Below, in pieces: positions 7,359-17,987 of a stretch of DNA of 64,000 nt; positions within the stretch are counted from its first letter, which is position 1, and every line of letters begins with the position of its first letter. Origin of the DNA: Pseudarthrobacter oxydans. GTDB lineage: Bacteria; Actinomycetota; Actinomycetes; Actinomycetales; Micrococcaceae. The DNA lies in the NCBI RefSeq assembly GCF_030812335.1, contig NZ_JAUSSN010000009.1:62001-126000 (forward strand), read 5' to 3'. A program made the position numbers and the translations under genes. The notes under the pieces are model-generated. The model did no database searches and was not told the origin of the DNA. It worked only from the letters and a program-made list of their open reading frames with translations.

Positions 7359-9710
7359 GTGACCCGCAAGAATCCCCAGGTCGAGGAAAACGACGAAAAG
7401 GACCTCGTGGTCGGCGACGGTCCAAAGGACTGGGCCGCCGGCATCCCCGGGGTGCTGCACTCCATGAAGCCCGCGATCGAACACATGGGCCTGAACCGCA
7501 CGCGCAAGACCGTGCTGGCGATGAACCAGAAGGACGGTTTCGACTGCCCCAGCTGCGCGTGGCCGGACCCGAACCACCGCAAGGCCTTCGAGTTCTGCGA
7601 AAACGGCGCGAAGGCCGTCACCTGGGAGGCGACGCCGGTGGTCATCGGCCGGGAGTTCTGGGCGGAACATTCCGTCAGTGAACTGCGGACGCATTCCGAG
7701 TACTGGCTGGGGATGCAGGGCCGGCTCACCGAGCCGGTCCACAAGCCCGCCGGCGAGGACCACTACAAGCCGGTGAGCTGGCCGGAGGCGATCCGGATCA
7801 TCGCGGACAAGCTCAAGGCCCTGGACTCACCGGACGAAGCCGCCTTCTACACCAGCGGGCGCACCTCCAACGAGGCTGCCTTCCTTTACCAGCTGATGGT
7901 CCGCGGCTACGGCACCAACAACCTGCCGGACTGCTCCAACATGTGCCACGAGTCCTCGGGCTGGGCCATGGGCCAGACCATCGGCATCGGCAAGGCCACC
8001 GTCAGCTTTGATGATTATGCCAAGGCTGACCTGATCATCGTCATGGGCCAGAACCCCGGCACCAACCACCCGCGGATGCTGACCGAGCTGGAGGCGTGCA
8101 AGGAAAACGGCGGCGAGATCGTCGCCATCAACCCCCTGCCGGAGGCCGGCCTGCGCCGCTACAAGAACCCGCAGAAGGTCAAGGGCATCATCGGCCGCGG
8201 GACGGAGATCGCGGACCAGTTCCTGCACATCCGCATCGGCGGCGACATGGCGCTGCTGCAGGCCATCTCCAAGCGTGTGCTCGACGCCGAGACCCGGAAC
8301 CCGGGCACCGTCCTGGACCACGCGTTCCTCGCCGAGCACTGCGAGGGGCTGGACGAACTCAAGGAACACCTCAGCCTGCTGGACGAGGAGGAGGTCCTGC
8401 TGGCCACCGGCCTGCGCACCGAGGAAATCGATGAACTCGCGGCCCGTTACCTGAAGGCCGAGAAAGTCATCATCACCTGGGCCATGGGCATCACGCAGCA
8501 GAAGAAGGGCGTGGCCACGATCAAGGAGATCATCAACCTGCTCCTGCTGCGCGGGAACATCGGCAAGCCCGGCGCCGGAGCCTCGCCCATCCGCGGCCAC
8601 AGCAACGTCCAGGGCGACCGCACCATGGGGATCTGGGAGCAGATGCCCCAGTCCTTCATGGACTCCCTCGGTGAGGAGTTCGGCTTCGAGCCGCCCCGCG
8701 ACCACGGCGTGGACGCCGTGGAAACCATCAACAAGATGGGCGACGGCGGCATCAAGGCGTTCATAGCGCTCGGCGGGAACTTCGTCGGCGCCATTTCCGA
8801 CACCAACGCCACCGAAGCGGCCATGCAGAACACCGAACTCTCCGTGCAGATTTCCACGAAACTAAACCGGTCCCACACGGTGACCGGCGCAGAAGCCCTG
8901 ATCCTGCCCACGATGGGCCGGAGCGAAATCGACATCCAGGAGTCCGGCCCGCAGTTCGTGTCGGTGGAGGACACGGTCTGCGCCGTGCACCCCTCCTGGG
9001 GCAAGGTCGAGCCGGTCTCGCACCACCTGCTCTCCGAACCGGCGATTGTCAGCCGGCTCGGCAAGGCGCTGGTCGGGGACAAGATCAAAGCCGACTGGGA
9101 CGGCTTCGAGAAGAACTACGACCTGATCCGGGACCACATCTCGCGGGTCGTCGGCGGCTGCGAGAACTACAACGAGCGGATCCGGCATGAGGGCGGCTTC
9201 ATCCTGGCGAACGGCCCGCGGGATTCCCGCACCTTCCCCACCCCCACCGGCAAGGCGGTGCTGACCGTCAACGACCTGGAGCACGTGGAGAAGCCGGCGG
9301 GCACCCTGATCCTGCAGAGCATGCGCTCCCACGACCAGTTCAACACCACCATCTACGGCCACAACGACCGCTACCGGGGCATCAAGAAGGGCCGCCACGT
9401 GGTGTTCGTGAACCCGGACGACATCACCGAGCTGGGCCTGGCGGACGGAATGTTCGTGGATATCAGGGGCGAGTACCAGGACGGTGTGGAGCGTATGGTC
9501 CGCAAGTTCCGGGTGGTCTCCTACCCGACGGCCCGCGGCTGCGCGGCGGCGTACTATCCGGAGGCGAACGTGCTGGTGCCGCTGAACCACACGGCGGAAG
9601 GCAGCAACACCCCGGTATCCAAGGCCGTGATCGTGCGGCTCGAACCGAGCGAGGACCAGACCCCGGACGGTTCGACCACCGTGGCGTCCGGCGCGGCCCG
9701 CACGCAATAG
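7359..9710 (+). CDS. FdhF/YdeP family molybdopterin oxidoreductase
   Basis: A 783-aa enzyme of the formate-dehydrogenase-alpha-like (YdeP) subfamily. CPSCAWPDP near residue 66 opens the iron-sulfur/N-terminal domain, NMCHESS provides Cys196 as the likely molybdenum ligand, and the C-terminal region (RSHDQFNT, NPDDITELGL) is the molybdopterin-dinucleotide-binding domain. It has no selenocysteine. The GTG start is supported by GAAGGGA seven bases upstream. YdeP relatives have been linked to acid resistance in Escherichia coli, but their electron donor is not settled, so formate is only a guess. FdhD is not in the window. The gene ends immediately before the palindromic repeat array. Confidence 0.9.
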   Translation: MTRKNPQVEENDEKDLVVGDGPKDWAAGIPGVLHSMKPAIEHMGLNRTRKTVLAMNQKDGFDCPSCAWPDPNHRKAFEFCENGAKAVTWEATPVVIGREFWAEHSVSELRTHSEYWLGMQGRLTEPVHKPAGEDHYKPVSWPEAIRIIADKLKALDSPDEAAFYTSGRTSNEAAFLYQLMVRGYGTNNLPDCSNMCHESSGWAMGQTIGIGKATVSFDDYAKADLIIVMGQNPGTNHPRMLTELEACKENGGEIVAINPLPEAGLRRYKNPQKVKGIIGRGTEIADQFLHIRIGGDMALLQAISKRVLDAETRNPGTVLDHAFLAEHCEGLDELKEHLSLLDEEEVLLATGLRTEEIDELAARYLKAEKVIITWAMGITQQKKGVATIKEIINLLLLRGNIGKPGAGASPIRGHSNVQGDRTMGIWEQMPQSFMDSLGEEFGFEPPRDHGVDAVETINKMGDGGIKAFIALGGNFVGAISDTNATEAAMQNTELSVQISTKLNRSHTVTGAEALILPTMGRSEIDIQESGPQFVSVEDTVCAVHPSWGKVEPVSHHLLSEPAIVSRLGKALVGDKIKADWDGFEKNYDLIRDHISRVVGGCENYNERIRHEGGFILANGPRDSRTFPTPTGKAVLTVNDLEHVEKPAGTLILQSMRSHDQFNTTIYGHNDRYRGIKKGRHVVFVNPDDITELGLADGMFVDIRGEYQDGVERMVRKFRVVSYPTARGCAAAYYPEANVLVPLNHTAEGSNTPVSKAVIVRLEPSEDQTPDGSTTVASGAARTQ

Positions 9711-9720
9711 GGCACGCTCC

Positions 9721-10013
9721 GGGGGACATGCCCCACCTTGGCCGCGGCCACTGGACATCGTGCCCACATGTCCATGCGCTTGCGCTCAGGGAGGACATGT
9801 CCCCCGTGGTGTGCCAGGTCCTCCGGGGGACATGCCCCACCTTGGCTGCGGCCACCGGACATCGTGCCCACATGTCCATGCGCTTGCGCTCAGGGAGGGC
9901 ATGTCCCCCGTGGTGTGCCAGGTCCTCCGGAGGACATGCCCCACCTTGGCTGCGGCCACCGGACATCGTGCCCACATGTCCATGCGCTTGCGCTCAGGGA
10001 GGGCATGTCCCCC
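9721..10013. repeat. Array of three 85-bp palindrome-ended repeats
   Basis: Three near-identical 85-bp units lie at 9721-9805, 9825-9909 and 9929-10013, separated by two identical 19-bp spacers, giving a 104-bp period. Each unit starts with GGGGGACATGCCC (third copy GGAGGACATGCCC) and ends with GGGCATGTCCCCC (first copy GGACATGTCCCCC), which are inverted repeats. Inside there is a second pair, GGACAT and ATGTCC, nine bases apart. The period is not a multiple of three and frames are open by composition only, so this is not coding. The whole 9711-10033 gap is filled by the array. It resembles a REP/BIME-like or MITE-like element; it may also act as a transcription end for the oxidoreductase. 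Confidence 0.9.
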
Positions 10014-10033
10014 GGGGGGCCGGGATCCTGGGG

Positions 10034-10351
10034 CTACTGGGCGCGCTTGGCCCAGCCCTTTTCGTCGGGGCCGCCGGACTCGCCTTCCTCACAGAGCTCG
10101 AGGACCTTGTTGGACGCCGCGTGAACGGCCTCCTGCGTGCTCTTCCTGCCGTCGGTCGACGCGGTTCCCGCGGCGTATCCGACGATGAACGCGCTGATGG
10201 CGTCCGCGTGCGGCCCGACGGCTTTCAGCGACTCATCCGCGACCTGGACGATTTTGTCGTGGTCTACTTCCAGATCAAGGATCTGCAGTGCCTGAATCAG
10301 GCGGGCGCTCCAGTGCCGCAGTGCGCTGTCTTCGTCCCGGGTCAAAGTCAT
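10034..10351 (-). CDS. DUF6457-like small protein
   Basis: A 105-aa soluble, mostly helical acidic protein (HWSARLIQALQILDLEVD, then DAISAFIVGYAAG). It resembles the DUF6457 family, which in actinobacteria often neighbours or is fused to molybdenum-cofactor nucleotidyltransferases; that memory is not verified here. GAGGAGC lies seven bases upstream of the ATG. Its place between a molybdopterin oxidoreductase and the CO dehydrogenase cluster suggests a molybdoenzyme-related role. Confidence 0.7.
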   Translation of the reverse strand: MTLTRDEDSALRHWSARLIQALQILDLEVDHDKIVQVADESLKAVGPHADAISAFIVGYAAGTASTDGRKSTQEAVHAASNKVLELCEEGESGGPDEKGWAKRAQ

Positions 10352-10491
10352 TGTTGCTCCTCTTCATTGGTGCGTCAGCCGATTGGCGTTCCCACAAGGG
10401 TTAGCACCCACGCCGGGGTTCCGCAACGCGACACAGGCAAAACCGACGCCGGAACCAGCCGACGCCGGAACCGACCGTCGCCTGAACTGCC

Positions 10492-11478
10492 TCAGCTCCA
10501 CAACGCGACGTGGAACTTCGATCCCCGGCGTTCCAGTCCCCGGGAGCCGCCGGGAGCAACCATCGCCGCAGTAGCGTCGGCGGTTCCGGCGAAGCGCTGC
10601 AGCGTCCGCGCCATCGTGGTGGTCCGGTGGTTGTCCAGGGTGCTCGCCCACCACAACCCGGTGACGGGGGTCCCGACGACGGGGAGCCGGACGAGGACCC
10701 CGCCCTGGAGCTCCGAACGGACGATGTGGCCGAGCACCAGCATGATGCCCTCCCCCGCCCGCACCGCCGCCAGGGCTTCCGTCTCGCTGCTGAGCCGGAT
10801 GATCTCCGGCGCCACCCCCATCGACGCCAGCCAGCGGCCCTCCTCCGAGCTGTCCTGGATCCCCGCCGGTCCGGCAAACCACGGCCGGTCCAGCAGCCGG
10901 GCCACGGACACCGGTCCGGGGAGCCGGGCCAGCGGATGCCCCGCCGCGGCGACCAGGGTGCGCTGGTAGCGCAGGAACGGCACGCATTTCAGCCCCGGAC
11001 TGGTCACCGCGGTCCCCGCCGGCGCCGTCGGCCGGGCGCCCAGGGCGATGTCGTACGCCCGTTCGTGCAGCAGCGAGGCAAGGTCCTCGGCCGCCTCGAC
11101 CACCACGTCCACCGAAGCGCCGGGAACACGCTTGGTGAACAGGTCCAGCAGCCGTCCGGCCGCATGTTCGGCGAAGGGCGCGGTGGCCACGATCTTCAGC
11201 CGCCCGGCGTCGTTCTTGGCGTTGGAAACCTCCCAGCGGGCCTGGTCCGCCAGCCCGACGATGTCCTGGGCATATTCGGCCAGCGCCCGGCCGCCGGGTG
11301 TCAGGGCAATGCCACCCCCGGCGCGCACGAAGAGCGGATCGCCGAGGTCCTGCCGGAGCGCCGTCAGGGCGGAGGAAACCGCCGGTTCGCTGACGCCGAG
11401 GGTCTCCGCGGCAGCGTGCAGCGAGCCGAGACGGGCAACGAGGGCGAACGTGCGGAGCTGGCTCAATGTCATCGACAC
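10492..11478 (-). CDS. LysR-family transcriptional regulator, probable cox regulator
   Basis: A 328-aa LysR protein: an N-terminal winged helix-turn-helix (LSQLRTFALVARLGSLHAAA, then VSEPAVSSALTALRQDLGDPLF) and a periplasmic-binding-like effector domain from about residue 95. The GTG at 11478 is preferred because GAAAGG precedes it by 10 bases; an ATG two codons later is possible. It is divergent from coxM, and a perfect 8+8 dyad lies in the short shared region, overlapping its own translation start signals. That arrangement suggests autoregulation and control of the cox operon. The inducer is unknown. Confidence 0.92.
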   Translation of the reverse strand: MSMTLSQLRTFALVARLGSLHAAAETLGVSEPAVSSALTALRQDLGDPLFVRAGGGIALTPGGRALAEYAQDIVGLADQARWEVSNAKNDAGRLKIVATAPFAEHAAGRLLDLFTKRVPGASVDVVVEAAEDLASLLHERAYDIALGARPTAPAGTAVTSPGLKCVPFLRYQRTLVAAAGHPLARLPGPVSVARLLDRPWFAGPAGIQDSSEEGRWLASMGVAPEIIRLSSETEALAAVRAGEGIMLVLGHIVRSELQGGVLVRLPVVGTPVTGLWWASTLDNHRTTTMARTLQRFAGTADATAAMVAPGGSRGLERRGSKFHVALWS

Positions 11479-11480
11479 GG

Positions 11481-11504
11481 CGTCATAACCTTTCGCTTAT
11501 GACG
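11481..11504. promoter_or_regulatory. Perfect dyad in the lysR-coxM intergenic region
   Basis: Arms CGTCATAA and TTATGACG are exact inverted repeats separated by eight bases. The dyad begins three bases before the LysR start codon and covers its Shine-Dalgarno region, while lying about 90 bp upstream of coxM. This is where a LysR autorepressor/activator site is expected. Confidence 0.65.
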
Positions 11505-11592
11505 ATATTGACACTCCGTCCCGGGCAGGGCAAGACTGGCCTCAGATCGGTGCTGCGCGACGTTGCCAGCGCCTTGGCGTGAGGTGGGGACT

Positions 11593-12471
11593 ATGCAGAT
11601 TCCGGCTCCTTTCGACTATGTTCGGGCCACATCGGTGGACAACGCCCTTGAACTCCTCTCCCGCCACGGTGCGGAGTCGCGGGTCATCGCCGGGGGCCAC
11701 AGCCTCCTGCCGATGATGAAGCTCCGGCTCTCCCGGCCCGAGTGGCTGATCGACATCAACGACCTCTACGAACTCGACTTCATCCTGCGCGACGGCGACA
11801 AACTGCGGATCGGCGCCCTGACGCGCCACACGACGCTCCTGGAGTCCGACGAAATCGCGGCGCTCTTCCCCATCGTCCGGGACGCCGAAGCCGTGATCGC
11901 CGACCCGGTCGTGCGGAACCGGGGCACCATCGGCGGCTCGCTCTGCCAGGCCGACCCGGCCGAGGACCTGTCCACGGTCTGCGACGTGCTGGGTGCCGAA
12001 GCCGTGATCCGCGGACCGGCCGGCGAGCGCATCCTGGCCATGGCGGACTTCCACCGCGGACCTTACGAGACGGCGGTGGGGCAGGACGAAATGCTCTGTG
12101 AGGTCCGCATCCCGGTCCGCCCCCGGTCGGGCAGCGCCTACGAAAAGGTCGAACGCCGCGTGGGCGACTGGGCGGTCGGCGCCGCCGGCGCGTCCGTGAC
12201 GCTGGCCGCGGACGGCACCATCGCCGACGCCGCCGTCGGACTCACCGCCCTCGGACTCGACCACACCATCGCCGGGGCCGCCGACCTGCTCCGCGGCCAG
12301 CAGCCCCGGGAGGAACTGTTCGTGGAAGCCGGACGGCTCGCCGCAGCGGCCTGCGACCCCGTGGCCGACCAGCGCGGCCCGATTGACTACAAACGGCATC
12401 TCGCCGACGAACTCACCCGGCGGGTACTGCGGCAGGCCTGTACCCGCGCCGCCCAGACACAGGAAGGCTGA
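11593..12471 (+). CDS. coxM: CO dehydrogenase medium (FAD) subunit CoxM
   Basis: A 292-aa FAD-binding subunit. It has the two family FAD motifs, AGGHSLLPMMKLRL near residue 33 and TIGGSLCQADPAEDL near residue 112, and the C-terminal CO-dehydrogenase flavoprotein domain. It passes electrons from the CoxS clusters onward. The ATG at 11593 follows GAGGTGGGGA, so I prefer it to an in-frame upstream codon at 11563. First gene of the operon, five bases before coxS. Gene order M-S-L is the canonical one for form I enzymes. Confidence 0.95.
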   Translation: MQIPAPFDYVRATSVDNALELLSRHGAESRVIAGGHSLLPMMKLRLSRPEWLIDINDLYELDFILRDGDKLRIGALTRHTTLLESDEIAALFPIVRDAEAVIADPVVRNRGTIGGSLCQADPAEDLSTVCDVLGAEAVIRGPAGERILAMADFHRGPYETAVGQDEMLCEVRIPVRPRSGSAYEKVERRVGDWAVGAAGASVTLAADGTIADAAVGLTALGLDHTIAGAADLLRGQQPREELFVEAGRLAAAACDPVADQRGPIDYKRHLADELTRRVLRQACTRAAQTQEG

Positions 12472-12476
12472 AGCGG

Positions 12477-13042
12477 ATGCAGATCAGCATGACCGTCAAC
12501 GGCAACGAAGTCACGTCCGACATTGAGCCCCGGGTGCTCCTGGTCCACTACATCCGGGAAGTCCTGGGCCTGACCGGGACCCACTGGGGATGCGACACGA
12601 GCAACTGCGGGACCTGCGTGGTCCTGATGGACGGCCAGCCGGTGAAGTCCTGCACCGTCCTCGCGGCGATGGCTGCCGGACACGACATCCGCACGGTCGA
12701 GGGCCTCGCCAGCGGCGCCACCCTCGACCCGGTCCAGCAGGGCTTCATGGAGGAACACGGGCTGCAGTGCGGTTTCTGCACCCCCGGCATGATGCTCACC
12801 GCCCGCGCCCTGCTCGACAAGAACCCGCACCCGGACACCACCGAGATCCGCCAGGCCATTTCGGGCCAGATCTGCCGGTGCACCGGCTACGCCACCATCG
12901 TCCGGTCGGTGCAGTGGGCCGCCGCCCACCCGGCCGGCGGCGACACCGACGCCACGGTGGACGAGGTCATCGACGGCACGGACACCGTCATCGAGGACCT
13001 CCCCGCGGAAATAGCGGAAACAGCAGACAACGAGGTGAAGGC

Positions 13043-13046
<4 letters not shown>
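12477..13046 (+). CDS. coxS: CO dehydrogenase small (2Fe-2S) subunit CoxS
   Basis: A 189-aa iron-sulfur subunit. Cys39, Cys44, Cys47 and Cys59 form the plant-ferredoxin-type cluster, and Cys98, Cys101, Cys133 and Cys135 (QCGFCTPGM and CRCTGY) the second cluster next to the molybdopterin. All eight ligands are present. An acidic tail of about 35 residues extends beyond the usual 155-165 aa length. Its stop overlaps the coxL start by four bases (ATGA). Confidence 0.96.
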
Positions 13047-15436
<2,390 letters not shown>

Positions 15437-15437
15437 G

Positions 15438-16433
15438 ATGACCACGACAACAGACACCCTCACGGCCCGGGCGAACGACCTTGCCTCCCGGCGTGAGCCG
15501 TTCGTGCATGCCACGGTGGTCCGCGCCCAGCATCCCACCAGCGCCCACGCCGGGGACACCGCCCTGGTGCTCCCCGACGGGGAGATCCAGGGTTTCGTCG
15601 GCGGGAACTGCGTCGAGTCCTCGGTGCGGGAGTACAGCCGGCAGGTCCTTGCCTCGCAGGAACCCCTTCTGCTGCGCGTGGTCCCGGGCGAGCCGTCCCG
15701 CACCGCCGGGGAAGGCGTCGTGGAGGTCTCCAACCCCTGCCTGAGCGGTGGTGCGATCGAGATCTTCCTCCAGCCCCGCATCCCGCCGGCCCGGGTCGTC
15801 GTGGTCGGCACCACTCCCGTGGCCCAGGCCCTGGAGACCCTCGGCGCCGGCGTGGGCCTGACCGTGGAACTCACCGACGGCGAATCAGCGGCGCCGCGGG
15901 CCGACGACGCCGCGCTGATCGTGGCCTCACACGGCAAAGCGGAGGAAGCCGCGCTCGAGGCGGCCCTGCGCGCCGACGTGCCCTATGTCGCGCTCGTGGC
16001 CAGCAGGACGCGGGGAGCCGCGGTGCTGGAATCCCTCGACGTCGACCCGGTGCTGCGCGCACGCGTCTTCACCCCCGCCGGGCTGCAGCTGGGTGCCCGC
16101 ACCCCCGGCGAGATCGCACTCTCGATCCTGGCCCAGCTCATCCAGGAGCGGGCCAGGTCAGGGCACGCCGCCACGGTGACCGCGCCGACGGCGGCGCAGG
16201 TGACGGCGTCGGCCACAACATCCCCGGCCCCGGCGGCTGCGGCGGACACCCCGGCGACGGCGGTTGCGGCGGACACCCCGGCGACGGCGGTCGACCCCGT
16301 CTGCGGCATGACCGTCGCCGCCGCAGACTCCTCGCTGCAGCTCGAGCACAACGGCGTCACCATGTACTTCTGCTCGCCCGGTTGCCGTGCGGCCTTCCGC
16401 AAAGATCCGGAGCGCTATGTCCTCACCCCCTGA
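15438..16433 (+). CDS. XdhC/CoxI family maturation protein fused to a YHS domain
   Basis: A 331-aa protein in two parts. Residues 1-240 are an XdhC/CoxI protein (FVGGNCVESSVREY near residue 55, PARVVVVGTTPVAQAL in the Rossmann half, LGARTPGEIALSILAQLI). After an Ala/Thr/Pro linker the last 45 residues form a YHS domain, DPVCGMTV ... MYFCSPGCRAAF, with three cysteines able to bind metal. XdhC proteins insert sulfurated molybdenum cofactor; a YHS domain suggests a metal role, possibly copper for the Mo-Cu site (inference). The linker holds a 27-base tandem duplication. It starts one base after coxL stops. Confidence 0.92.
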   Translation: MTTTTDTLTARANDLASRREPFVHATVVRAQHPTSAHAGDTALVLPDGEIQGFVGGNCVESSVREYSRQVLASQEPLLLRVVPGEPSRTAGEGVVEVSNPCLSGGAIEIFLQPRIPPARVVVVGTTPVAQALETLGAGVGLTVELTDGESAAPRADDAALIVASHGKAEEAALEAALRADVPYVALVASRTRGAAVLESLDVDPVLRARVFTPAGLQLGARTPGEIALSILAQLIQERARSGHAATVTAPTAAQVTASATTSPAPAAAADTPATAVAADTPATAVDPVCGMTVAAADSSLQLEHNGVTMYFCSPGCRAAFRKDPERYVLTP

Positions 16434-17067
16434 ACGCGCAGCTCCCGCGCACCGGACGGCGGGGCTGATCCTGGCGGCAGGTGCGTCGCGGCGGCTGGGC
16501 CGGCCCAAGCAACTGCTCCCCTACGGCCGCGGTGTCCTCCTCGACGCCGCGCTCGCGGCCGCCCGCGACTGCGGCTTCGACCAGACCGTGCTGGCCCTGG
16601 GAGGTGCCGCCGGGGAGGTGCAGCGCAGGGTCGACACGACCGGCTGCGAGATCGTCCTCAACCCTGACTTCGGCGCGGGCTGTTCCTCCTCGATCGGTGC
16701 CGGCATCGCCGCACTCCGCCCGGACACGGACGCCGTCGTCCTGCTGCTCGGGGACCAGCCGGGCGTCCGGGCCGACACCGTCCGGGCCCTGCTGGAGCGC
16801 TTGTTCACCAGCGGGCCGGGCACCGGCCAGGGCGCCCCCGGCATCGCCGTCTGCCGTTACGACGACGGCGTCGGCCACCCCCTGGCGTTCACCCGGCGGA
16901 TGCTCCCGGAACTGGGCGCCCTGCACGGCGACAAGGGAGTCTGGAAACTGCTGGAGCAGCGGTCGGGCGACGTCGTCGAACTCCGGGTTCCGGGCCCCGT
17001 CCCGCCGGATGTTGACACGGACGAGGACTACCGCCGGGTCCTCGCGGGTCTGCAGGGCGCGCGATGA
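16417..17067 (+). CDS. MocA-like molybdenum cofactor nucleotidyltransferase
   Basis: A 216-aa MobA/MocA-family protein. It opens with the nucleotide-binding signature LILAAGASRRLGRPKQLLPY and has LLGDQPGV, the metal-binding Asp loop, near residue 110. CO dehydrogenase uses molybdopterin cytosine dinucleotide, so a CTP:molybdopterin cytidylyltransferase role (MocA) is expected, though GTP specificity cannot be excluded by eye. The ATG at 16417 lies inside the 3' end of the preceding XdhC-YHS gene (17-bp overlap). The stop overlaps the AAA+ gene by ATGA. Confidence 0.88.
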   Translation: MSSPPERAAPAHRTAGLILAAGASRRLGRPKQLLPYGRGVLLDAALAAARDCGFDQTVLALGGAAGEVQRRVDTTGCEIVLNPDFGAGCSSSIGAGIAALRPDTDAVVLLLGDQPGVRADTVRALLERLFTSGPGTGQGAPGIAVCRYDDGVGHPLAFTRRMLPELGALHGDKGVWKLLEQRSGDVVELRVPGPVPPDVDTDEDYRRVLAGLQGAR

Positions 17068-17987
17068 ACACCGCGGCCCGCACCGGCGCGGAGGAGGACG
17101 TCCAGCGCAGGGTTCCCGACGTCGCCTCGCTGATGGAGGCGCTGGACAGCAGGGACTACCTGGCCGACGTCGGGCTGGCCACGGCGCTGTTCCTGGCCGT
17201 CCGGCTGCCGCAGCCCATCCTGCTGGAGGGCGAGGCGGGCGTCGGCAAGACCGAGGCGGCGAAGGCCCTGGCCGAACTGCTGGACACGCCGCTGTACCGC
17301 CTGCAGTGCTACGAGGGAATCGACGCCGGCGAGGCCCTCTACGAGTGGAACCACCAGCGCCAGCTGCTCGGGATCCGGCTGGCGGAAGTCCGGGACGCCT
17401 CCGTCACCGAGACGGACCTCTTCGGCCCGGAGTACCTGCTGCGCCGGCCGCTGCTGCAGGCGATCGAACATCCCGGCCCGCGCCCCGCGGTCCTCCTGCT
17501 GGACGAGATCGACCGGGCCGATGCCGAGTTCGAGGCCTTCACCTTCGAACTCCTCGCCGAGGCCGCGGTCACCATCCCGGAGCTGGGCACCATCCGGGCA
17601 ACCCACCCTCCGATTGTCATCCTGACCTCCAACCGGACGCGGGACCTGCACGACGCCCTGACCCGGCGCTGCCTCTACCACTGGATCGACTACCCCGGGC
17701 CGGAGCGGATCGCGGAAATCGTGCGCCGGCGCGTGCCCGCCAGCAGCGGACCGCTGGCGCTCCAGGCCGCCGCGGTGATCACCAGGCTGCGCACCCTGGA
17801 CCTCGCCAAACCGCCGGGGATCTCCGAGGCCATCGACTGGGTGTCCGCCCTGGCCGTGCTGGGCATCGAGCACATCGACGCCACGACGGCGGACCGGACG
17901 CTCGGCTCGATCGTCAAGAACCGCGATGACCTGGAGCTGGTCGGCGCGCGCGGGGCCGACTGGCTCGTGGCCGGCACGGGCGGGTGA
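17064..17987 (+). CDS. coxD: MoxR-type AAA+ ATPase CoxD
   Basis: A 307-aa ATPase with Walker A LEGEAGVGKTE near residue 53, Walker B VLLLDEIDRAD near 145, and sensor region ILTSNRTRDLHDALTRRC. In Oligotropha CoxD is needed to build the Mo-Cu cluster, acting with a VWA partner. ATGA overlap with the MocA-like gene and GTGA overlap with coxE show tight coupling. Confidence 0.93.
   Translation: MNTAARTGAEEDVQRRVPDVASLMEALDSRDYLADVGLATALFLAVRLPQPILLEGEAGVGKTEAAKALAELLDTPLYRLQCYEGIDAGEALYEWNHQRQLLGIRLAEVRDASVTETDLFGPEYLLRRPLLQAIEHPGPRPAVLLLDEIDRADAEFEAFTFELLAEAAVTIPELGTIRATHPPIVILTSNRTRDLHDALTRRCLYHWIDYPGPERIAEIVRRRVPASSGPLALQAAAVITRLRTLDLAKPPGISEAIDWVSALAVLGIEHIDATTADRTLGSIVKNRDDLELVGARGADWLVAGTGG

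Noticed and set aside
9721..10013. CRISPR array
   Set aside because: The repeats are 85 bp and the two 19-bp spacers are identical; CRISPR spacers differ and repeats are shorter. No cas genes are near.
9728..10124. Proteins encoded by open frames through the palindromic repeats on both strands
   Set aside because: Every frame stays open because of GC-rich composition, the 104-bp period shifts the frame at each copy, and no ribosome binding sites are seen.
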